Of a stretch of 46,798 nt of DNA, positions 14,307-22,469 are shown piece after piece. The notes beneath the pieces are model-generated. The model made no database searches. It had not been told where the DNA came from and saw nothing but the letters and a program-made list of their open reading frames with translations. Position 1 is the stretch's first letter; the number at the start of each line of letters is the position of its first letter. The position numbers and the translations under genes are program-made. The stretch comes from JAOADN01 sp049323795 (GTDB lineage Bacteria > Pseudomonadota > Alphaproteobacteria > Rhodobacterales > Rhodobacteraceae), in assembly GCA_049323795.1 (NCBI GenBank), contig JBMOOH010000062.1:1-46798 (forward strand). The letters run 5' to 3'.

Positions 14307-17300
14307 ATGCCGAATCCGCGCTTCATCCATCTCCGCGTCCATTCCGAGTACTCGCTTCTGGAAGGGGCGGTGCCGGTGAAGAAGCTGGTCGCGGCCTGCG
14401 AGAAGATGCGGATGCCGGCGGTCGCGCTGACCGACACGAACGCGATGTTCGCGGCGCTGGAATTCTCGGCGCTCGCAAAGGGTGCAGGGGTCCAGCCGAT
14501 CGTCGGCTGCCAGGTGTCGGTGACCTTCGAGGAGACGCGTCCGGGCGACCGCCCGCGCCTGCCCGCCCCGGTCGTCCTGCTCGCGCAGTCCGAGACGGGC
14601 TACCGCAACCTGCTGAAACTCTCGACCTGCCTCTACATCGGCAAGAGCGGGCAGCTTCCCCAGGTGACGGTCGGGGAACTGGCGGCCCATGCCGACGGCC
14701 TCGTCTGCCTCACCGGCGGGGCCGAGGGGCCGGTCGGGCGGCTGATCCGGCAGGGGCAGGGGGCCAGGGCCGGGGACCTGCTGCGCCGGCTTGCGGCAAT
14801 CTATCCGGGCCGCCTCTACGTCGAGCTTCAGCGTCATCCGGGCGAAGGCCGGCAGACGACGGAAGGCGAGCGCGCGACCGAGCGCCCCTTCGTCGAGATG
14901 GCCCATGCGATGGGCCTGCCGCTCGTCGCGACGAACGACGTCCATTTCACCGCGCCCGACATGTACGAAGCGCACGATGCGCTGATCTGCATCGCCGAGG
15001 GCGCCTATGTCGACCAGCAGGAGCCGCGGCGGAGGCTGACGCCGCAGCACTACCTGAAGTCCCCCGAGGAAATGGCCGCGCTCTTCGCGGACCTGCCCGA
15101 GGCGGTCGAGAACACGGTCGAGATCGCGCAGCGCTGCGCCTTCGCCGTCTCGAAGCGCAGTCCGATCCTGCCGCGCTTCGCCGAGGACGAGGTCGAGGAG
15201 CTTCGCCGCCAGGCGCGCGAGGGGCTGGGCGCGCGGCTTGCCGTCATTCCGCATTCGGCGACGGCCGAGGAGTACCGGGAACGGCTCGAATTCGAGCTGA
15301 AGATCATCGAGCAGATGGGATTCCCCGGCTACTTCCTGATCGTCGCGGACTTCATCAAATGGGCCAAGAAGCAGGGAATCCCGGTCGGGCCGGGGCGTGG
15401 CTCGGGCGCGGGCTCGCTTGTTGCCTATGCGCTGACGATCACCGACCTCGATCCCCTGCGCTACCAGCTTCTCTTCGAACGCTTCCTGAACCCCGAACGC
15501 GTGTCGATGCCCGACTTCGACATCGACTTCTGCATGGACCGCCGCGAGGACGTGATCCGCTACGTGCAGGACCGCTACGGGCGCGACCGGGTGGGCCAGA
15601 TCATCACCTTCGGCGCGCTCCTGTCCAAGGCGGCCGTGCGCGACGTCGGGCGCGTGCTGCAGATGCCCTACGGGCAGGTGGACCGGCTGTCGAAGCTGAT
15701 CCCCGTCGAAGGGGTGAAGCCCGTGAGCATCGAGAAGGCGCTGGCCGACGAACCCCGCCTGCGCGAGGCGGCGCGGAGCGAGGAAGTGGTCGCGCGGCTT
15801 CTCGACATCGCGGGCAAGATCGAGGGGCTTCTCCGCAATGCCTCGACCCACGCGGCGGGCGTCGTCATCGGCGACCGCCCGCTCGACGAGCTTGTGCCGC
15901 TCTACCAGGATCCCCGGTCCGACATGCCGGCCACCCAGTTCAACATGAAGTGGGTGGAGGCGGCGGGGCTCGTGAAGTTCGACTTCCTCGGGCTGAAGAC
16001 CCTCACCGTCATCCAGAACGCCGTGGACCTGATCCGCCGCTCGGGCCGCGACCTGACGCGGAACGCGGCCGGCGACAAGCTCTACGAGGCCGCCCCCGGC
16101 TACGAGTTCGACATCGGCGCGATCCCCCTCGACGACCCGAAGTCCTACGAGCTTTACGCCGGCGCGAGAACCGTCGCCGTGTTCCAGGTGGAAAGCTCGG
16201 GGATGATGGATGCGCTGCGGCGCATGAAGCCCACCTGCATCGAGGACATCGTGGCGCTGGTGGCGCTCTACCGCCCGGGCCCGATGGAGAACATCCCGGC
16301 CTACTGCGAGGTGAAGAACGGCCTCCGCGGGATCGAGTCGATCCATCCGACCATCGACCACATCCTGAGAGAGACGCAAGGAATCATCGTCTATCAGGAA
16401 CAGGTGATGCAGATCGCGCAGGTCATGGCAGGCTACAGCCTTGGCGGCGCCGACCTCTTGCGCCGCGCGATGGGCAAGAAGATCCCCGAGGAGATGGCCA
16501 AGGAGCGCCCGAAATTCATCGAGGGCGCCGAGGCCACCCACGGGATCGACGCGAGGAAGGCGGGCGAGGTCTTCGACCTTCTGGAGAAATTCGCCAATTA
16601 CGGCTTCAACAAGTCCCACGCCGCCGCCTATGCCGTGGTCAGCTATCAGACCGCCTGGCTCAAGGCCAATCACCCGGTCGAATTCATGGCCGCCGTGATG
16701 AACTGCGACATCCACCTGACCGACAAGCTGTCGGTCTACGCCGAGGAGGTCCGGCGCGGCCTGGGGCTGGGCATCGTCGCGCCCTGCGTGAACCGGTCCG
16801 AGGCGACGTTCTGCGTGGCCGACGGGAAGATCGTCTATGCGCTCGGGGCCCTGAAGAACGTGGGCGTCGAGGCGATGCGGATGATCGCCGGGGCGCGGGG
16901 CGCGCGGCCCTTCGTCACGCTCTTCGACCTTGCCCGGCGCGTTGACCTGAAGCGGCTGGGCAGGCGGCCCCTGGAGATGCTCGCCCGGGCCGGGGCCTTC
17001 GACATGCTGGAGCCGAACCGGCGGCGGGTGTTCGAGGGGCTCGACGCGCTCGTCGCCTATTCGGGCGCCGTCCACGACCAGGCCGCATCGTCCCAGGTCT
17101 CGCTCTTCGGCGAGGCGGGCGACGACCTGCCCGAGCCGCGCCTGCCGGCGGTGGAGGACTGGCTGCCGGGCGAGCGGCTGGCCGAAGAGCATCAGGCGGT
17201 CGGCTTCTACCTGACCGGCCACCCGCTCGACGACTACGCACCCGCGCTGAAGCGCAAGGGGCTGGTGACGCTCGTCGAACTGCAGCGGAAGTTCGAGCGC

Positions 17301-17816
17301 GAGGGGATGGCGGCGGGCCGGGTCGGGGTTCTGGTCTCGGGCCTGCAGGAGCGCAAGTCGGCACGCGGCACGCGGTACTTCCGCATGCACATCTCGGATC
17401 CGACGGGACAGGTCGCCGGCATGGCGCTGTTCCCCGAGGATTTCGAGAGCGTCCGCAAGGTCTTCGAACGCACCCAGATGGTCGTCATGTCGCTCGAGGT
17501 GAAGGGCGCCGAGGGGCAGTTCGACCCGGTCGCGCGCGGGGCGCAGCCGCTCGACGACGTGGTGGCGACCGCCGGAGCGAGCGGCCTGCGCATCCACATC
17601 GCCGAGGCGGCGGCGGCCGGGGCGGTCCGGAAGCTGCTCGACCGGATGGCCGCCGAGGCCAGGCCGGCCGTGCGCGGGCCGGTCCGCTTCTGCATCGCCG
17701 ACCCGGTGGCGGGCGTCGAGGTCGAGGTGGACACGGGCGAGGACTTCCCCGTCTCGCCGCAGATCCGGGGCGCGATCCGGACGATGTTCGGCGTGCTGAT
17801 GGTGGAAGAGATCTGA
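14307..17816 (+). CDS. dnaE: DNA polymerase III alpha subunit
   Basis: A 1169-residue replicative polymerase, the usual length for DnaE1. The N-terminal PHP domain starts FIHLRVHSEYSLLEGA. The polymerase core has PVGPGRGSGAGSLVAYAL (about residues 355-372) and the catalytic aspartates in PDFDIDFCMDRR (Asp403 and Asp405). Later segments include GIIVYQEQVMQIAQ, the helix-hairpin-helix region NYGFNKSHAAAYA and an OB-fold around residues 990-1080. The ATG at 14307 gives the standard N-terminus. It is a housekeeping gene transcribed away from the arsR pair; the 113-bp gap between them shows no clear promoter. Confidence 0.97.
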   Translation: MPNPRFIHLRVHSEYSLLEGAVPVKKLVAACEKMRMPAVALTDTNAMFAALEFSALAKGAGVQPIVGCQVSVTFEETRPGDRPRLPAPVVLLAQSETGYRNLLKLSTCLYIGKSGQLPQVTVGELAAHADGLVCLTGGAEGPVGRLIRQGQGARAGDLLRRLAAIYPGRLYVELQRHPGEGRQTTEGERATERPFVEMAHAMGLPLVATNDVHFTAPDMYEAHDALICIAEGAYVDQQEPRRRLTPQHYLKSPEEMAALFADLPEAVENTVEIAQRCAFAVSKRSPILPRFAEDEVEELRRQAREGLGARLAVIPHSATAEEYRERLEFELKIIEQMGFPGYFLIVADFIKWAKKQGIPVGPGRGSGAGSLVAYALTITDLDPLRYQLLFERFLNPERVSMPDFDIDFCMDRREDVIRYVQDRYGRDRVGQIITFGALLSKAAVRDVGRVLQMPYGQVDRLSKLIPVEGVKPVSIEKALADEPRLREAARSEEVVARLLDIAGKIEGLLRNASTHAAGVVIGDRPLDELVPLYQDPRSDMPATQFNMKWVEAAGLVKFDFLGLKTLTVIQNAVDLIRRSGRDLTRNAAGDKLYEAAPGYEFDIGAIPLDDPKSYELYAGARTVAVFQVESSGMMDALRRMKPTCIEDIVALVALYRPGPMENIPAYCEVKNGLRGIESIHPTIDHILRETQGIIVYQEQVMQIAQVMAGYSLGGADLLRRAMGKKIPEEMAKERPKFIEGAEATHGIDARKAGEVFDLLEKFANYGFNKSHAAAYAVVSYQTAWLKANHPVEFMAAVMNCDIHLTDKLSVYAEEVRRGLGLGIVAPCVNRSEATFCVADGKIVYALGALKNVGVEAMRMIAGARGARPFVTLFDLARRVDLKRLGRRPLEMLARAGAFDMLEPNRRRVFEGLDALVAYSGAVHDQAASSQVSLFGEAGDDLPEPRLPAVEDWLPGERLAEEHQAVGFYLTGHPLDDYAPALKRKGLVTLVELQRKFEREGMAAGRVGVLVSGLQERKSARGTRYFRMHISDPTGQVAGMALFPEDFESVRKVFERTQMVVMSLEVKGAEGQFDPVARGAQPLDDVVATAGASGLRIHIAEAAAAGAVRKLLDRMAAEARPAVRGPVRFCIADPVAGVEVEVDTGEDFPVSPQIRGAIRTMFGVLMVEEI

Positions 17817-17880
17817 GGGCGCCGGGGGTATTTCCTGCCCAGGCGGGCAAGGGACGGCCCGCGGTCGCCCCCCCCCGCCC

Positions 17881-18087
17881 TCAATAATGCGGGGGCCGCT
17901 CGTCGCCGATCACCACCGCCGCGCCCGCCTCCGCCTCCCGCGCGGCCTCGCGCTCGGTCAGAAGCGCCACCCGCCGCGTGAGAAGCGCGATCTCGCGCGA
18001 CTGGCCTGCGACCATCTCGGACAGGTCGTCCACCGTGCGGATCAGATGCGCGATCCGCTCTTCCGCCGCCGTCAGCCGGTCGTCCAT
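17881..18087 (-). CDS. slyX: SlyX family protein
   Basis: A 68-residue protein, almost entirely a coiled coil (MDDRLTAAEERIAHLIRTVD through LTRRVALLTEREAA) with the short conserved tail D-E-R-P-P-H-Y. That tail and the length are typical of SlyX, a small cytoplasmic protein of unknown function. It is divergent from hisS (72-bp gap) and convergent with dnaE. Confidence 0.85.
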   Translation of the reverse strand: MDDRLTAAEERIAHLIRTVDDLSEMVAGQSREIALLTRRVALLTEREAAREAEAGAAVVIGDERPPHY

Positions 18088-18159
18088 CCTGCTCTCCCGT
18101 TTCTTGCCCCCCGCGCGCCCATCCGCTACACCGCCGCGCGACAGCGAAAGGCATCAGAG

Positions 18160-19782
18160 ATGGCAGACGGCAAGGCCCCCCGACGCCCCCGGGCCGAGAC
18201 CCCCAAGGGCTTCCGCGACTATTTCGGCGCAGAGGTCACGATGCGCAAGGCCATGCTCGACACCATCGCCTCGGTCTATCACCGCTACGGCTTCGATCCG
18301 CTGGAAACCTCCGCCGTCGAGACCGTCGAGGCGCTGGGCAAGTTCCTGCCCGACGTGGACCGCCCGAACGAGGGCGTCTTTGCCTGGAAGGACGAGGACG
18401 CCGGCGACAGGGGCGACTGGCTGGCGCTGCGCTACGACCTGACCGCGCCGCTGGCACGGGTCGCGGCCCAGTACCGCAACGACCTGCCGATCCCCTATCG
18501 CCGCTATGCGACGGGCCCGGTCTGGCGGAACGAGAAGCCGGGGCCGGGGCGGTTCCGGCAGTTCTATCAGTGCGACGCGGATACGGTCGGGTCGGCGAGC
18601 GTGGCGGCGGATGCGGAGATCTGCGCGATGCTGGCCGACTGCCTCGAGGAGGTCGGCATTCCGCGCGGCGACTATGTGGTGAAGGTGAACAACCGCAAGG
18701 TGCTGAACGGGGTTCTGGAGGTGGCGGGCCTTGCCGGGGAGGAGAAGGCCGAGGAGCGCGCGATCGTGCTGAGGGCCATCGACAAGATGGACCGGTTGGG
18801 CGAGGCGGGGGTGCGGGCGCTGCTGGGTGCCGGCCGCAAGGACGAGAGCGGGGATTTCACCAAGGGGGCCGGGCTGAGTGAGGCGCAGGCGAACACCATA
18901 CTTGAGTTTCTTCGGGCGACTGCTTCGGTACAGACACGCCTTCTTAAAGAAGTTGGAAGTGATCCCATTGAAGCGGACTATCTGCGGCGAGGTGCGGCTT
19001 CGCAGACCATAACAGTTGGAGCGGTCTCGGAGGTGCGCCGCCAAGACTTCGGCGCCGTTTGGAACGCCAGTGTACTAAACCACCTATCCGATTTAGTTCA
19101 AGGTTCAACTATCGGCTTTGATGGCGTGCAAGAGCTTGAAACCATTGCATCTCTCCTTGATGCGCAGGGCTACGGCCCCGACCGTATCGTGATCGACCCC
19201 TCGGTCGTGCGGGGCCTCGGGTACTACACCGGCCCGGTCTATGAGGTGGAGCTGACCTTCGGGATTCTCGACGACAACGGCCGCCCCCGGCAGTTCGGGT
19301 CGGTCGCGGGGGGCGGGCGCTATGACGATCTGGTCAAGCGCTTCACCGGGCAGGCGGTGCCGGCGACGGGGGTGTCGATCGGGGTGGACCGGCTGCTCGC
19401 GGCGCTCCGTGCCAAGGGGCGGACCTCCGGCACCGAACGGGGCCCGGTCGTCATCACCGTGATGGATCGCGACAGGATGGCCGACTACCAGGCGATGGCG
19501 GGCGAGCTGCGCCGCGCGGGCATCCGGGCCGAGGTCTATCTCGGCAATCCGAAGAACTTCGGCAACCAGTTGAAATACGCCGACAAGCGTGCCTCGCCCG
19601 TCGCCGTCATCCAGGGCGGCGACGAGGCGGTCAAGGGCACGGTCATCCTCAAGGACCTGGTCCTCGGTGCGAAGATCGCCGAGAGTGCGAGCCTCGAGGA
19701 ATGGAAGGCGCGGCCCGCTCAGGTGGAAGTCCCGCGCGGCGAACTGGTCGCCGCCGTCCGGAAGATGCTCGGGCAGCCCTGA
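18160..19782 (+). CDS. hisS: Histidyl-tRNA synthetase
   Basis: A 540-residue class II aminoacyl-tRNA synthetase that charges tRNA-His. Motif 1 lies near PKGFRDYFG and motif 2 in YRRYATGPVWRNEKPGPGR. The histidine-binding motifs are VIDPSVVRGLGYYTGPVYE and QFGSVAGGGRYDDL. Motif 3 is ATGVSIGVDRLL, followed by the C-terminal anticodon domain. It appears longer than the roughly 500 residues I would expect. The extra length coincides with residues about 245-335, where base composition and codon use change sharply (listed separately at 18893-19163). The reading frame is intact. The stop TGA shares a base with the hisZ ATG (TGATG), so hisS-hisZ-hisG are coupled. Confidence 0.95.
   Translation: MADGKAPRRPRAETPKGFRDYFGAEVTMRKAMLDTIASVYHRYGFDPLETSAVETVEALGKFLPDVDRPNEGVFAWKDEDAGDRGDWLALRYDLTAPLARVAAQYRNDLPIPYRRYATGPVWRNEKPGPGRFRQFYQCDADTVGSASVAADAEICAMLADCLEEVGIPRGDYVVKVNNRKVLNGVLEVAGLAGEEKAEERAIVLRAIDKMDRLGEAGVRALLGAGRKDESGDFTKGAGLSEAQANTILEFLRATASVQTRLLKEVGSDPIEADYLRRGAASQTITVGAVSEVRRQDFGAVWNASVLNHLSDLVQGSTIGFDGVQELETIASLLDAQGYGPDRIVIDPSVVRGLGYYTGPVYEVELTFGILDDNGRPRQFGSVAGGGRYDDLVKRFTGQAVPATGVSIGVDRLLAALRAKGRTSGTERGPVVITVMDRDRMADYQAMAGELRRAGIRAEVYLGNPKNFGNQLKYADKRASPVAVIQGGDEAVKGTVILKDLVLGAKIAESASLEEWKARPAQVEVPRGELVAAVRKMLGQP
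18893..19163 (+). other. Low-GC, atypical-codon segment inside hisS (possible mosaic or insertion)
   Basis: From 18901 to 19140 I count 128 G/C in 240 bases (53%), while the flanking parts of hisS are visibly much richer in G/C. Codons almost unused nearby cluster here (CTT, CTA, TTA, AAA, ATA, ACA, ACT, GTT, GTA). The segment encodes ILEFLRATAS through ELETIASLLD, between the class II catalytic blocks. Composition returns to normal at GCGCAGGGCTACGGCCCC. The frame is undisturbed. Confidence 0.7.
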
Positions 19783-20870
19783 TGGCGACGAAGCAGGACG
19801 CCCGCGCCGCGGCCGAGACGATCCTCGCCGCCTTCCTTGGCCAGGGCGCCGTCCCGGTCGAGACCGACATCCTGCAACCCGCCGGCACCCTCCTCGACCT
19901 CTATGGCGAGGACATCCGCGCCCGCGCCTATGTCACCTCGGACCCGATCCGGGGCGAGATGATGCTGCGCCCCGACTTCACCGTGCCGGTCGTGCAGATG
20001 CACATGGCGCAGGGCGCCGACCCCGCGCGCTATGCCTACCTGGGCGAGGTCTTCCGCAAGCAGGACAGGCCCGGCCCCCGCCGCCCGGAATACATCCAGG
20101 TCGGCTACGAGGTCTTCGGCCGCGACGATCCCACCGGCGCCGATGCCGAGGTCTTCGCGCTTTTCGCCGGGCTTCTCGAACCGCTCTGCCTGCGTCCCGT
20201 CACCGGCGACCTCGGCATCCTCATGGCCGCCGTCCGCGGCCTGAACACGCTTCCCGCCCGCAAGGCCGCGCTCCTCCGCCACGTCTGGCGTCCCGCGCGG
20301 TTCAAGGCGCTTCTCGACCGCTACGGCGGGCAGACGCCGGTGCCCGAGACGCGCCGGGCGCTTCTGGATGGCGCGGCGCGGTTCGACGCCCCCCTCATCG
20401 GGCTGCGCAGCGAAGAGGAAATCGCCGCCCGCATCGCCGCGCTCCGCGAGGACGCCGCCGCGCCGCCGATCTCGGCAGAGGAAGTCGCCCTCCTCGACCG
20501 CCTGATGGACCTGAGCGCGACCGCGCCCGAAGCCCTCACCGAGCTTCAGGACATCGCCCGCGCGCTTCCCGCCATCGTCCCCGCCGTTGCCCGCATGGCC
20601 GGGCGCCTCTCCGCGCTCGACGGCCGGGGGGTCGACGTGACCGGCCTCGCCTTCGAGGCGAGCCACGGCCGCACCACGCTCGAATACTACGACGGCTTCG
20701 TCTTTTCCTTCCACGCCGCCGACCCCGCGCTTCCTCCCGTCGCCAGCGGCGGCCGCTACGACGCGCTGACCGCCGTGCTCGGCGCGGGGCGCTCGATCCC
20801 GGCCGTCGGCGGCATCATCCGACCCGGGCTCGTCACCGATCTTGGGGGACTCGGGGGGGGGATCACATGA
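19782..20870 (+). CDS. hisZ: ATP phosphoribosyltransferase regulatory subunit
   Basis: A 362-residue paralogue of the histidyl-tRNA synthetase catalytic core that lacks aminoacylation activity. It assembles with short HisG to form the first enzyme of histidine biosynthesis and confers histidine feedback inhibition. Family features are LRPDFTVPVVQMHM, YLGEVFRKQDRPGPRRPEYI (motif 2-like), a degenerate histidine motif FEASHGRTTLEYYDGFVF and SGGRYDAL. The C-terminal anticodon domain is missing, as expected. The start ATG shares a base with the hisS stop, and the stop overlaps the hisG start (ATGA). Confidence 0.94.
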   Translation: MATKQDARAAAETILAAFLGQGAVPVETDILQPAGTLLDLYGEDIRARAYVTSDPIRGEMMLRPDFTVPVVQMHMAQGADPARYAYLGEVFRKQDRPGPRRPEYIQVGYEVFGRDDPTGADAEVFALFAGLLEPLCLRPVTGDLGILMAAVRGLNTLPARKAALLRHVWRPARFKALLDRYGGQTPVPETRRALLDGAARFDAPLIGLRSEEEIAARIAALREDAAAPPISAEEVALLDRLMDLSATAPEALTELQDIARALPAIVPAVARMAGRLSALDGRGVDVTGLAFEASHGRTTLEYYDGFVFSFHAADPALPPVASGGRYDALTAVLGAGRSIPAVGGIIRPGLVTDLGGLGGGIT

Positions 20871-21574
20871 CCCTCCGCCTCGGCATCCCGTCCAAGGGCC
20901 GGCTCATGGACCAGACCGCCGACTGGTTCGCCGCGCGCGGCCTCACCGTCAGCCGCTCCGGGGCCGATCGCGAATACGCCGCCCGGATTGACGGAATCGA
21001 GGGCGTCGAAGTCATTCTCCTCTCGGCGGGAGAAATCGCGGGCGAACTGGCCGCGGGCCGCATCCACCTCGGCGTCACCGGCATGGACGTGGTCCGCGAG
21101 ACGCTCCCCGGCTGGGACGCCATCGTTGCCGAGGTCGCCCCCCTGGGCTTCGGCCGGGCCGACCTGATGATCGCGGTCCCCGCCGCCTGGATCGACGTCG
21201 ACACGCTCGACGATCTCGACGCCGCCGCCGCCGCCTTCCGCCGCGCGCATGGCCACCGGTTGCGCATCGCCACCAAATACCACCGCCTGACCCGCGACTT
21301 CCTGACCCGGGTGGGGGTGGCCGACTACCGCCTCGTCGACAGCCAGGGCGCGACGGAAGGAACCGTGAAGAACGGCACCGCCGAGGCTGTCTCGGACATT
21401 ACCACCACGGGCGAGACGCTGAGGGCGAACCACCTCAAGCCCCTCGCCGACGGGCTGATCCTGCGGTCCGAGGCCGTCCTCTACGCGTCGAGAGGCGCGG
21501 ACTGGGGCGCTGCCGAGCACACCGCCCTCGCGGATCTGGCCGCCCGCATCGGTGCGCCCGGACCGCGACTCTAG
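20867..21574 (+). CDS. hisG: ATP phosphoribosyltransferase catalytic subunit, short form
   Basis: A 235-residue enzyme that joins ATP and PRPP in the committed step of histidine synthesis. Motifs are LRLGIPSKGRLM at the N-terminus, LGVTGMDVV and the PRPP-binding loop SQGATEGTVKNGTAEAVSDI. The regulatory C-terminal ACT-like domain of long HisG is absent, which matches the presence of hisZ just upstream. The ATGA overlap with hisZ supports fixed subunit ratios. The TAG stop is followed, 33 bp on, by a decayed insertion sequence. Confidence 0.96.
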   Translation: MTLRLGIPSKGRLMDQTADWFAARGLTVSRSGADREYAARIDGIEGVEVILLSAGEIAGELAAGRIHLGVTGMDVVRETLPGWDAIVAEVAPLGFGRADLMIAVPAAWIDVDTLDDLDAAAAAFRRAHGHRLRIATKYHRLTRDFLTRVGVADYRLVDSQGATEGTVKNGTAEAVSDITTTGETLRANHLKPLADGLILRSEAVLYASRGADWGAAEHTALADLAARIGAPGPRL

Positions 21575-21606
21575 GTGTTCAGTCCCGGCAAGTGGCGGAT
21601 CGGCCC

Positions 21607-21931
21607 GGCGTTGCTGCAGAACTCGCGCCTGAGGCGTGGCCTCTCCTTTCCCCGCCGGTGTCAGGCGACGCGGATCTGGATCTCGGCGGTCTGGCGGTCC
21701 ATGCTTGCGGGCCTGCCACCCGCCATCGCCGGGGAACGTGATGCCGGTGCTGTCCATCAGCAGGTTGAGCGGACCATCGGCACGGCGGCAGGGGCTCCGC
21801 TCATGCGGCGCGACGCGGCCGGACCAGTCCGTGGTGCGGTAGCCGGGCGGGCGGGGCGTGCCCATACGGCCTCGTCTGACCGCAGGGATTCACGATGTGC
21901 CCCCCCCTCGGGAAGGCTGTGCAACGACGCC
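21607..21931 (-). mobile_element. Decayed, internally deleted IS5-group element bounded by degenerate inverted repeats
   Basis: The left end GGCGTTGCTGCAGAAC (21607-21622) and the reverse complement of the right end, GGCGTCGTTGCACAGC (21916-21931), agree at 12 of 16 positions. They resemble the GGC-TTGTTGCA-type ends of IS903/IS5-group elements. Between them are three separated pieces of an IS5-type transposase in the right order on the minus strand. The element is only 325 bp, about a third of normal. No clear target duplication was seen at the edges. Confidence 0.75.
21661..21865 (-). pseudogene. IS5-family transposase remnant (two internal deletions and a frameshift)
   Basis: An ATG at 21865, 66 bp inside the right inverted repeat, begins a frame with YRTTDWS, a normal IS5-type N-terminus. 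It is followed almost immediately by ADGPLNLLMDSTGITFPGDG and WQARKH, which normally lie about 100 residues further on around the first catalytic Asp. At 21702 the match moves to another frame with DRQTAEIQIRVA, a block near the normal C-terminus, then stops at TGA 21661-21663. The other two DDE residues are lost, so it cannot be active. Confidence 0.8.
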
Positions 21932-21966
21932 GGCGGCAGAGCCCCCGGCGCCTGAACTTTCCGCCC

Positions 21967-22380
21967 TCACCTCAGCCCGATCTCCGCGAGCGCGCTGACC
22001 AGCTTCGGCGGCAGCGGCTCGGCGGTCATCCGGCCGGCCTTCAGGTCGCGCGGCGCGTCCTTCGGCTCCAGATACCGCCAGCCCTGGAAGGCCCGCCTCG
22101 GCTGCGCCTCGGTCCGGATCATCTCGGGGTCGAGCACCAGCCCGCAGCGCAGGATGCCGTCCGCGCCCCGCCGCTCCTCGAGCCCGACGATCCGCTGGCG
22201 GCAGAGGACGAACCCCTTGACGACCCAGTAGAGCGAGCCCCCGTCCAGCACCTCGGCCTCGCGCTTGGGCCACATGCGGGTGACGTGCACCGGGTTCCGC
22301 CCGCCGAAATGCGCGCGCTGCCAGCTTTCGTGGTCCTCCACGCTCTCCGACCCGACGCTGAGCTTGAGAAGGTGAATCAC
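21967..22380 (-). CDS. DUF1489 family protein
   Basis: A 137-residue cytoplasmic protein found widely in alphaproteobacteria, function unknown. The family blocks are IHLLKLSVGSESVEDHESWQ, NPVHVTRMWPKREAEVLDGG and SLYWVVKGFVLCRQRIVGLE, followed by a short acidic/basic region and the tail LPPKLVSALAEIGLR. The start is a GTG at 22380. A long hairpin (22383-22428) lies directly before it and no ribosome-binding site is apparent, which is odd. An alternative upstream start would have to lie within the hairpin. Confidence 0.85.
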   Translation of the reverse strand: MIHLLKLSVGSESVEDHESWQRAHFGGRNPVHVTRMWPKREAEVLDGGSLYWVVKGFVLCRQRIVGLEERRGADGILRCGLVLDPEMIRTEAQPRRAFQGWRYLEPKDAPRDLKAGRMTAEPLPPKLVSALAEIGLR

Positions 22381-22382
22381 CG

Positions 22383-22428
22383 CTTGACGCCCCCGATCCC
22401 TCGCGATCCTAGAGGGCGGGGGCGCAAG
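22383..22428. repeat. Long GC-rich hairpin abutting the DUF1489 start codon
   Basis: CTTG-a-CGCCCCC (22383-22394) pairs with GGGGGCG-CAAG (22418-22428), with one bulged base. A further CCCTC/GAGGG stem lies inside. On the minus strand it follows the stop of the 22470-23345 gene and ends 2 nt before the DUF1489 GTG. There is no T-run. It could be a Rho-independent-like pause, an mRNA stabiliser, or a structure that hides the start codon. Confidence 0.55.
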
Positions 22429-22469
22429 ATCAAGGCGGTCCGGCGGTGAGACAGCCTGACAGCGGGGGG

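Noticed and set aside
14268..17597. 1109-codon open frame on the strand opposite dnaE
   Set aside because: It is fully antisense to a complete, motif-rich dnaE and is rich in His/Arg/Asp/Gly as expected from complementing GC-biased codons. No domain is recognisable.
17817..17880. Possible bidirectional terminator between dnaE and slyX
   Set aside because: Only a 5-bp stem (TGCCC/GGGCA) is present, without a clear T-run on either strand.
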